A stretch of DNA of 64,000 bases from Forficula auricularia (lineage: Eukaryota; Arthropoda; Insecta; Dermaptera; Forficulidae): contig JALMQS010000225.1 of assembly GCA_024734495.1 (NCBI GenBank), positions 5,401,226 to 5,465,225 of the forward strand. Direction: 5' to 3'. The translations under genes and the position numbers were made by a program. This document shows, in pieces, positions 56,510 through 64,000 of this stretch. The notes beneath the pieces were generated by a model. That model saw nothing but the letters and a program-made list of their open reading frames with translations. It was not told the DNA's origin and ran no database searches. Position 1 is the stretch's first letter; the number at the start of each line of letters is the position of its first letter.

Positions 56510-58010
56510 ATTTGATCATTTTATACTGATTAATTTTAAACTTTTTGGCTTCGAAACTTCTGGTCTATAAATACAGAAAAATATTCTTAGAGTAATGTAA
56601 TTTTAGGTTTTAGTTAATTATTGGCTAGCAAAACAGTTCGTTTAAATTCATATTCAAGAAATACATTGTTTAAGGATGAAAAATATAGTGTGAGTCTAGC
56701 ATTTTTTTTATCTCAAGTGAACTAATTGTATAAAGAATCTTTTCAAAATCACGAAAGATATTCTACTGATCCCGAGTTATTATGAATAATCAAAGCGCAC
56801 AGTGTGCGCAAAGGCCAAGTTCGAGCATTGACTTGGTCGTACACCCTGTACGCTATTTGCAAGAGCCACTTCGAGGCAATTTCGACCCCCTGCAGCTCGG
56901 AACCCATGTGAGATAGAGAGCTGATGATTTTACAGATGTAATTATGTAATTCATCTTGAGAAGAGTACCAAATTTCAATAATATAGCTTAAATAGATCCT
57001 GAGATATAGACCTGAGAATGTAGCTAATTTTTGGCACTCACTCACTGACAGGTCATCAGAACCTATAGGGTTCTTTTCTAGTTAGTCCAGCATCATGAAA
57101 TTTCGCATGCTAGTAGAATTTGGGACACAAACAAAGGAAAAATTCCAAAAATCCACATTTTTCTTCCTTTCAACCCCTAAAATTAAGGGATGAAGATTAT
57201 AGGAAAACGCCATAGGGGTATAAGTATAATGAATCTGTCCCTGAAAGATAATTTAATGATACTTAGAGATTATGTAGGTACTAATAAAAAATAAGATCCT
57301 AAAAGTTTCAAATCCATAACTCAATTGGCTTTTGAGAAAAAAGGAAAATATGTAAAAAACAGAAGAAAAAAAATTCTCAGGATTGACTGAACCGATTGAT
57401 CTAAATTTTATATATGTTTTGGGAACTGATAATAGTTTCTAGAAAAAAATTATGATCTATAGGTATTGGCTCATAAGATCGTTGAATTTTTTTTTTAATT
57501 TCAATTTTTAACCATGATACTACAATTTTGGCACAATTATAAAACTATTTTTTTTTAAAACCTTATCTATTTCCCTATAATACTATGAGCTTTTCAAATT
57601 TTGAAAAAAGGTACGCTTCACACACATAGTAGAAAAAATAAAAACCAATTTTTGGCCCAAATAATGAGTATAATGAAGTCTCCCCCCTCCCTCCCCCTCT
57701 TACAAATAGAGGCACAACAATAATTCTACTCTAAAAATATTGCTGTATTTGTAATAAAAACAGTTTACACTTGGTTACAAGCAAATGCGTTTCGCTAACT
57801 TTTATCACAACTACTTATACACATACTACACTACTATACATGAGGTCTGCTAGTTGTAAAGTATATTTTATTACTTCTAAACAATTAGAAGAGGGTTTTT
57901 ATTACCTTTAGTTGGAGCTATAAAATTTGAATGTTTTTATTTTTAGCATATAATACAAATTTTGCGACAATTTAAAAGCCCCTGCCCGCCCGCCCGCCCC
58001 TGATATATGG
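56510..58010. other. No gene recognised
   Basis: 57,240-57,620 has the style of insect dispersed repeats (ctgaaccgattgatctaaat, gaaaaaaggtacgcttcaca), but no second copy was found here. A pyrimidine-rich run lies at 57,677-57,700. Confidence 0.35.
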
Positions 58011-58075
58011 ATATGTTTATTTGCATCAAGCACTTAACAACCTCATTGATTTCTCTTTATGAATCAACAACTCTT
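58011..58075. repeat. TTTGCATCAAG-type repeat
   Basis: tatgtttatttgcatcaagc ... aacaacctcattgatttctc ... tgaatcaacaactct matches the complement of 60,395-60,460 over its whole length. Confidence 0.55.
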
Positions 58076-58254
58076 CTACTCTGGGCAAAACAGATTTAGT
58101 CTTTTAGTTGATCAATTTCTTCGAACCATCCTCTTCTAAGTGCTTGAGTAATGGAAAAAGGAAATAAAAATTCTTATCACTTAATTCAAATGCAAAGTTT
58201 ATTTAATAGCTCAATTCGAATCGTAACGATATGTAAGTAAAAGCTTTGTGTTGA

Positions 58255-58470
58255 ATCAATGGAGGTGCGATTTTTATTTGGTGTAAAGCATGCCTGGGCT
58301 GATGGAATAAGAGCGGAATGGAGAAAAGACGGGTCTCGAACCCTTGGGGGTTGCCGGTATTGCCTTTGCGATGCTCCATTCCCTCTGGATGAGCCAGGCT
58401 CTTCTCTGCCGAGGAACAACCGGGTGACTAGAAAGCCTGCAATCGCGACCAGCATTTTTTTCCTTCCTCA
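58255..58470 (-). mobile_element. tRNA-derived SINE-like element
   Basis: On the minus strand a B box GGGTTCGAGACCCG (about 58,328-58,341) lies ~45 bases after a tRNA-like D-arm (GGGAATGGAGCATCGCAAAGG). GC content is high. The 3' limit is unclear and no target duplication was found. Confidence 0.4.
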
Positions 58471-58769
58471 TCCCAATTACAGAACACGCTACTTTCAATT
58501 TCATTTTTTGTTTATACCATGATCATTAAAGACGATGTTCAAGACTGACATATTCAATTTGGATGGGAAGCCGTTGAGTAAGAGTTGTAGGCAGAGGAGA
58601 GTGGGCAGGGAGCGGATCTATATATGGGATTGTAGGGCTGCAGCCCAGGGCCCCATGGATATAAAGGGCCCCCAGCCTCCAGTGAAGACAATTTCTTTTC
58701 AGCAGAGATGTATTTCAGAACTTCTTTACGTTAACGGCCATCATTTGATTTGTCTGATCTAAAAATAAT

Positions 58770-59670
58770 TTTTAAGAAAAAATAAAACCGACTTCAAAAA
58801 AATTAAATGCAACAAATAAAATACATATATTTAGTTACAACTAAACGACGAAATATTAATATGAAATTACTTTTTGAAGTCGGTGCCAAACATATACATT
58901 TTATGAATTGACTCGACGGATTTTACTTTAGTACGATTGGCGGGTACGCTCGCTTATAGGTATAGTTTGTTTGGCACCGACTTCAAAAAGTAATTTCATG
59001 TTAATATTTCGTCATTTAGTTGTAACTAAATAAGATAATTATTATTTTATACCTTTTAGTGTATTTTATTTGTTGCATTTAATTTTTTTGAAGTCGGTTT
59101 TATTTTTTTTTAAAAATTATTTTTATTTTTCTCTTTTTAGTGATGTTATTAATAGTGACTTAATACCTTGCATGCATCTCGTAAGAGAAAGGGTCGGGCG
59201 AATGAATGAGAAAATGATAATAAAATTCAAATCATAAATATAGAAATTCTCTCGAAACGTTTGAGGGTTTTAAATGAATGTTTTAAGATTTTTTATAAAA
59301 GATTTTATTTATTATAATTTCGATTATTTGGTCATAAGAGTTGGAGATTTACGTTATTTCGTCCTTGATCATATAATCAGAACTTGACCAAATTAATATG
59401 GCACCATCCCTAAGATACCCTCTTTCCAATCAAAAAAGAATCATCGAAATCGGTTCATAAACAAAGAAGTTAGGCCTAAACAAACCTAACAAAAAAGGTC
59501 TAATACCAATGAAAAAAACGGGACCAATCGGAAGTTAGACTGAACCCAATGCAATTTTTTTTTTCAAAATCGGTTCTCAATTGGCGGAGATATGAGGTAA
59601 CATAAACACAAAAAAAAAATCAGTCGAATAGAGAACCTCCTCCTTTTTTGAAGTCGGTTAAAAATACGAG
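58770..59670 (+). repeat. CGACTTC-family repeat, most complete copy
   Basis: The palindromic part (58,775-59,105) has outer aaaccgacttcaaaaaaatt and inner gaagtcggtgcc/ggcaccgacttc arms around ctcgacggattttac. It is followed by gcatgcatctcgtaagagaa, cgaaacgtttgagggtttta, ggagatttacgttatttcg, aatcatcgaaatcggttca, and a terminal ttttttgaagtcggttaaaa. The cgaaacgttt...ataaaagatttta piece resembles the ends of foldback family F1. Confidence 0.7.
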
Positions 59671-59859
59671 CTGATTTCGCTGTAATTTGGTCAATTTTAG
59701 ACTTTGAAAGCCGAGGGCATCCTCTTTGAAGAAATGTTTGTGTATCTAATTCATATTAATATATTATTGTCCTAATTATTTTCCTATACCATACACATCA
59801 TTAGAGAAAGCATTAAGGTGGGTGGGATACATTGCCACTCAACTTGAGGAAGATTGGGC

Positions 59860-60195
59860 GCCCTCAAGTATTCGAGGCAGAACTTAGACACCTAGCCTAA
59901 TATTTTATTTTCTTTGTTTGTATCTCTATATTATATATATATATTGTTATTTTTTTCTCTTTCTATAAATTTTTGTATCTTTATTATTTTTGTTTCATAT
60001 AATATGTATCATATGTTTTTCTTTTTAATCTTTTTGCTTATTATATTAGCTTGTTTTCTTTTTTCTCATTTTGTTTTTTGTATTACATTTAATTAATTAT
60101 TGTGTAATTAAATTGGTCTAAAATTGTACATTAATGGGGCTAGATGGCCCTACAGATACAATGTTTTATAATAGATATATAAATAAATAAATAAT
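59860..60195 (+). repeat. LINE-type 3' end with AAAT tail
   Basis: A T-rich stretch, then a small stem (ggggctagatggccc), then atacaatgttttataatag and an (AAAT)n tail at 60,176-60,194. This layout is common at LINE 3' ends; no coding sequence supports it. Confidence 0.35.
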
Positions 60196-60394
60196 TAGGT
60201 TGGCCCCAAGTAGTGTTAGTCCAGGGCCCCACAAATTCACGGCCCGCCCCTGGGAGTGGGGGCTACTTTTTGATAAAGGAAAGGAACCAAGTGAGAAAAG
60301 AGCTATTACAAACAATTCATGGTTTGAAAGGGAAAAAAATTATACCTTCTACACGGTATGAATAAACAAAATGTGTTTAATTGAAAAGAACTTG

Positions 60395-60470
60395 TTTGCA
60401 GAGTTGTTGATACATAAAGTGAAATCAATGAGGTTGTCCTTTGCTTGATGCAAATAAATATAAATCTGTA
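60395..60470 (-). repeat. TTTGCATCAAG-type repeat
   Basis: Reverse copy of 58,011-58,075; leads directly into the hammerhead-like motif at 60,485, as at 22.8-22.9 kb. Confidence 0.55.
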
Positions 60471-60484
60471 TATATAATTTATTT

Positions 60485-60532
60485 GTTTGAGACTATAGTT
60501 TCGAAGATTTAATCTTCATCATCAGGCTTTTA
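60485..60532 (-). ncRNA. Hammerhead ribozyme-like motif
   Basis: On the minus strand: CTGATGA (60,519-60,525), a perfect 6-bp stem II (GAAGAT/ATCTTC, loop TAA), GAAAC (60,498-60,502), loop TATA, GTC (60,491-60,493). The core is complete. Stem III is minimal (A-U, C-G and possibly one more pair), and stem I is weak. Compared with 22.9 kb, stem II is stronger and differs by apparently compensatory changes. Confidence 0.55.
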
Positions 60533-60649
60533 AATTATAAATATGCTATCTGATATTTCTCATGGGTTCAATGATCCGAGTGGATATAGAAAAAATGGTT
60601 TTGTTTCTATAGCAAGCTAGTCACATACCTGATAAAATATTTCTAATTG

Positions 60650-60692
60650 AAAGTCTGATGATGGAAGTCATACATTCGAAACTATAGTATTG
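60650..60692 (+). ncRNA. Hammerhead-like motif, inverted partner
   Basis: CTGATGA (60,655-60,661), a weak stem II (GAA/TTC), GAAAC (60,678-60,682), TATA, GTA (60,687-60,689), an allowed cleavage triplet. It faces away from the minus-strand motif 130 bases to the left. Confidence 0.45.
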
Positions 60693-60719
60693 ATTTCTCT
60701 TTATAAATTCATTATGTTG

Positions 60720-61289
60720 TAATAATAAGCTGGTCTCTCTACAAACGAATGCCAATTGAGAGCATTTCGTCCCAAAACTAATAAGTGTAATTGAATCATA
60801 AGAAATCTTAGAATCGTATGATATAAATCCACATCATTGCCAATAGCAAAATTAAAGTATCAGCTAAGAAATTTTTCTAAGATTTAAAATACCATAAGAA
60901 ACAAGTGGACAGTCCAACTTAATCCTTTGCTCATTGCTTGTTTATACTCCAGGCATGTACGCAATAATACTTACTATAATCTATCCCATTTTCTAATACC
61001 AATAAAATAAATACGTACTAAAATGTATGAAAAAGTGAAAACTTTTACAAAACTCGCTAAGTCTCCAACCTGTTCTGGGAAAATTCATGAAAGCGACTTA
61101 CTTCTTTTAAGGATAAATCTATGAGAATGTCCTCCCTTTGATGCAAATAAAGATATTTATACTTATATTGAACAGTAAATTAAAAATAAAAATATGGCAT
61201 AGTTGTGAAACTTACCTTCAGCCCCTAAAATGTTGAAATCAGATTCTCACCCTCTCGTAGCCACTAGGAACACTCAATTAATAATAATC
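60720..61289. other. No gene recognised
   Basis: AT-rich; a diverged TTTGCATCAAG-type core (gaatgtcctccctttgatgc) lies at 61,115-61,160. Confidence 0.4.
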
Positions 61290-61412
61290 AGTAGAGATTG
61301 TGGTGTTGGTGCAAGGTGAAACATCTTTAATAAAGATAAGAGTAAATAAATATTTTAATTAATATGGATTTACTATGAGTTAAGGATACTGGGTCACTTA
61401 TTTCACATTAAA
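61290..61412 (+). repeat. Half copy of the nested MITE at 3,869
   Basis: gagattgtggtgttggtgca ... aaacatctttaataaagata ... gatttactatgagttaagga ... tcacttatttcacattaaaa matches the left arm of 3,869-4,085. The right arm is absent. Confidence 0.6.
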
Positions 61413-61454
61413 ATTAAAAAATTAAAAGATATAAAATTTTTTTTTTTCTTTTTC

Positions 61455-61510
61455 AATATATATATTTCGGGCTATCAACCCATCTTCAGGAAATACAGAA
61501 AGTAACTGAA
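61455..61510 (-). repeat. Single arm of foldback family F2
   Basis: On the minus strand: CTGAAGATGGGTTGATAGCC, then CGAAATATATA, as in 13,470-13,706 (CUGAAGA, stem II, GAAA). The inverted partner is lost. Confidence 0.45.
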
Positions 61511-61754
61511 CTCAATTAATACTCGATCTTATAGGTAATTTTGTTTTACAATTATTTTATTAAGTTTTTTTTTCAAAAAAAACATCCTTATGGTCAAAAT
61601 TAAAAAACACGCTTCTAAAAAGTATAAATAATGTAATAATCAAAAGGTCTGGGGCGCAGAAACATCTATTTTTAATTAAGTTCGACAAAGTGCCCCACGC
61701 TTTTTGATTATTACATTATTTTGTTCTTTTTAGAACCGTGTTTTTTAGTTTTTT

Positions 61755-62998
61755 TTTTATAAAACCGACTTCAAAAAAATTAAATGCAACAAATAAAATA
61801 ATAAGAACTCAAAAATATAATAAAATGCACTAAAAGGTTTAAAATAATTATCTAATTAAATTACAACAAAACGACGAAATATTAACATGAAATCACTTTT
61901 TGAAGTCGGTGCCAAAAATATACATTTGATGAATCGAACTCGACGGATCTTAACCGAATGTTTTCTACATTTGATTCAATCGCGAATCTAATGTAGGGAA
62001 TTTTTGTCAAATATTGAGTGAAAATAATATTTGAACTTATATATTTCTAACTTGAAATAATGATATTAAATAAATTTTATAATTTTTCTCATTAATATAT
62101 CAAAGAATAATGGATACGTCACTTACTTAGTGCGTTTGGCGGGTAAGCTCGCTTATATAGTTTGTTTAGCACCGACTTCAAAAAGTGATTCATTTAATAT
62201 TTCGTCGATTAGTTGTAACTAAATTAGATAATTATTTTATAACTTTTAGTGAATTTTATTTGATTTTGAGTTCTTATTATTTTATTTGAGGCATTTAATT
62301 TTTTTGAAGGCGGTTTTATTTTTTTTATAAAAATTATTTTTATTTTTCTCTTTTTAGTGATGTCATTAATAGTGACTTAATATAATATTTTGTATGCATC
62401 TCGTAAGAGAAAGGCTCGGGCAAATGAATCAGAAAATGATAATAAAATTAAATTCATAAATATAGAAATTCTCTCGAAACGTTTGCGGTTTTTAAATGAA
62501 TGTTTTAAGATTTTTTTTATAAAAGATTTTATTTATTATAATTTCGATTATTTGATCATAAGAATTGGAGATTTACGTTATTTCGTTATTGATCATATCA
62601 TCAGAAATGACCAAATTAATATGGGACCACCCCTAAGGCACACCCTTTCCAATAAAAAAAGAATCATCGATATCGGTCCAAGTGGAAAAAGTTCTCGCTG
62701 AACATACATAAAATAAATAAATAGTTAGGTATCTTGACTATCTTGGAGCTATACTGATCCAAACCCAGAAAGAATCATTAAAATCGGTTCAAAACCAAAT
62801 AAGTCATCCCTGAACAAACATAACAAAAAAGGTCCAATACCAATGAAACAAAACGGGACTAATCGGAAACTATACTGAACCCAATGGAAAAAAATCATCA
62901 AAATCGGTTTACAATTGGCGAAGATATCATGGTAATATAGATACAAAAAAATAATTCAGTCGAATTGATAACCTCTCCCTTTTTTGAAGTCGGTTAAA
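61755..62998 (+). repeat. CGACTTC-family repeat interrupted by an insertion
   Basis: The palindromic part spans about 61,755-62,325 because 61,954-62,126 is inserted in its centre. The downstream part runs to a terminal ttttttgaagtcggttaaaa at about 62,998. A 103-codon open frame inside (62,390-62,701) overlaps sequence that is non-coding in the other copies, so I do not call it a gene. Confidence 0.65.
61954..62126. mobile_element. ~170-bp insertion with 3-bp target duplication
   Basis: Other copies of the host repeat read ggatcttacttagt. Here ggatctta and ttacttagt are separated by about 172 bases, suggesting a TTA duplication. The first ~95 bases match the complement of 45,640-45,745. The ends show no strong inverted repeat. 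The family is unknown. Confidence 0.5.
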
Positions 62999-63749
62999 AA
63001 TATTATTTATTTTTTTACTTTTTAGTCGTAATTATTTTTATAGAGTTAAAGTTTGCGGAATTTAACCGCGTTAGATGTATTTATTTTTATAATTTTTTTT
63101 ATATAATTTCATTTAAATTGAGTTGGTAAACAATTATTTTTATAGAAAAATGTTTGCGGAATTTAACAGAACCAAAGTCACATTCATAGATAAATACATA
63201 CAGGTGAAGCTAATATAAAACATGTTAAAATGCAAAGTTATTCAAAATATATCATTTTCGAGATTTTATTCTCTCTCTATAGTAAAAATATTAAACAATC
63301 CAACAGGTGTGTTTTACATTATTCACCGAAATTGCAAACAGCGTATCGAGTATTGAAAAAGTTCCCCTTTTTCCTCCGCATTTCAGCCGCAATCTGGTCA
63401 AGTTTCTAAGTTTGCGCTTTTTTGCCGGGTTGCATTGATGGCGTGGTAGGCCTCGGGTTGGACAACCCTGACTTCAATCGAATGGGATCAACGAACTAAT
63501 CTTTTTTTCTGAAAAGCCCATGAATAGAAGAATCCCTTCAATCTGTTATCTCTTGAAATCAAAGCAAATACATAGACGAACAAAGACAAGCTGAGACAAG
63601 TTTTAGTGGAAAGGAATTATTCTAGAAATACCCTCAGACTTGGACCAGAACTATACTATTTATATATAAGGGGAGTAAAGAAATAATCTATTGTAATTGA
63701 CCTGAAAAATACATACTAAAAATATCCATAAAGGAAATATTTAATATTT
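62999..63749. other. No gene; small Jockey-like remnant at 63,605-63,650
   Basis: 63,605-63,650 (ttattctagaaataccctca, gacttggaccagaac) matches part of the Jockey fragment at 29,900. 63,370-63,480 is slightly GC-richer without a frame. 63,319-63,360 recalls the gaaactgcaaacagctcacc stretch of the 36.5 and 40.9 kb duplicates. Confidence 0.4.
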
Positions 63750-63936
63750 TTAATAATGGGGGAAGTAAAAAGTTCTGAGCCTTTTTCTAACGACGGCTTT
63801 AATGAGCCATGTCTCACGATGCATACGTCGTATTTGGTCATTCTTTTCTGCGTTTTAAAGCTGACATAACGCTTTAAAAAGGTGCTTTGATATTTTTTTG
63901 TTTGGTGAAGCCAGTTGTGCGTTAGAGCGTTCCAAA
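63750..63936 (+). mobile_element. mariner 5' end with probable left terminal repeat
   Basis: The stretch atgggggaagtaaaaagttc, then tgagcc (63,756-63,781), has the style of a mariner terminal inverted repeat and is followed by a 150-base leader up to the transposase start. A TA lies just before it. The opposite end is outside the window. Confidence 0.55.
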
Positions 63937-64000
63937 ATGGAGGTAAAAAAAGAGAAAATTCGATACATTCTTCAGTACCACTATGACCAAGGGGAAAAAG
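63937..64000 (+). CDS. mariner transposase, N-terminus, cut by window edge
   Basis: ATG at 63,937 (context tccaaaATGG) opens MEVKKEKIRYILQYHYDQGE, the start of the helix-turn-helix DNA-binding region of mariner transposases. The frame is uninterrupted for 21 codons to the window edge. The start is chosen because the residues align with the usual beginning of the family and a leader and terminal repeat precede it. This region is missing from the remnant at 45.8 kb, so the two cannot be compared. Whether the full gene is intact cannot be seen. Confidence 0.8.
   Translation, partial: MEVKKEKIRYILQYHYDQGEK

Larger units (their letters stand above)
58606..60252. mobile_element. hAT-like element with nested repeats
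   Basis: The left end CAGGGAGCGGATC and complemented right end CAGGGGCGGGCCG are similar, each followed by a GGGCCC-rich subterminal region. The 8 bases outside are AGAGTGGG (58,598-58,605) and GGAGTGGG (60,253-60,260), 7 of 8 identical, as expected for a hAT target duplication. Inside sit a CGACTTC-family repeat and a LINE-like tail, so the element has served as a landing site. There is no transposase frame. Confidence 0.5.

Noticed and set aside
62390..62701. 103-codon open frame starting MYASRKRKARANESEN
   Set aside because: It lies in the CGACTTC-family repeat; the equivalent sequence at 59,190-59,460 and 43,650-43,930 is not open in the same frame.

Overview
This is AT-rich (roughly 70% A+T by eye) nuclear DNA from an animal, most likely an insect. 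I infer this from the mobile elements: mariner transposases with the DD34D signature, Jockey-like, RTE-like and R1/I-like non-LTR retrotransposon remnants, tRNA-derived SINEs and many short inverted-repeat elements. No bacterial operon, rRNA gene or canonical tRNA gene was seen, and no complete host gene can be supported. A few short stretches look like isolated exons (about 22.9-23.2 kb, 41.5-42.0 kb, 51.2 kb), all at low confidence.

Layout. 0-12 kb: SINE and Jockey tails; a 1.4 kb hAT-like palindrome (8-bp target duplication) that interrupts one repeat and is itself interrupted by another; a TA-flanked MITE; a foldback at 6.4-7.0 kb; a 5'-truncated RTE-like element with a 15-bp target duplication (7.9-8.9 kb); a hAT-like MITE and a pogo-like MITE. 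12-24 kb: a compound inverted repeat, a Jockey 3' end with open reading frame, several hairpin MITEs (two with tRNA-like cores), a SINE with a clean target duplication, and a hammerhead-ribozyme-like motif at 22.9 kb. 24-32 kb: a foldback element built of 119-bp tandem repeats, more foldbacks, and a 393-bp Penelope-like palindrome (14-bp target duplication, 29-bp extension at one end only). 32-41.5 kb: a 118-bp tandem repeat, then a nearly identical 3.9 kb direct duplication, each copy holding a palindrome of about 1.1 kb. 41.5-55 kb: possible exons, a mariner pseudogene, a second 119-bp-type foldback, Jockey and R1/I-like remnants. 55-64 kb: another Jockey copy, a hAT-like composite, inverted hammerhead-like motifs at 60.5-60.7 kb, a repeat split by an insertion, and the start of a mariner transposase that runs off the right edge.

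The main observation is a shared architecture. Several foldback elements whose sequences look unrelated carry, in each inverted arm, a hammerhead-like core (CUGANGA, stem II, GAAAC, often followed by GUC or GUA), with the cleavage side facing outward on both flanks. This fits non-autonomous Penelope-like elements with inverted terminal repeats, but the many sequence-distinct versions in one window deserve attention. Otherwise the genes do not form a pathway; the region is a nested graveyard of transposable elements.
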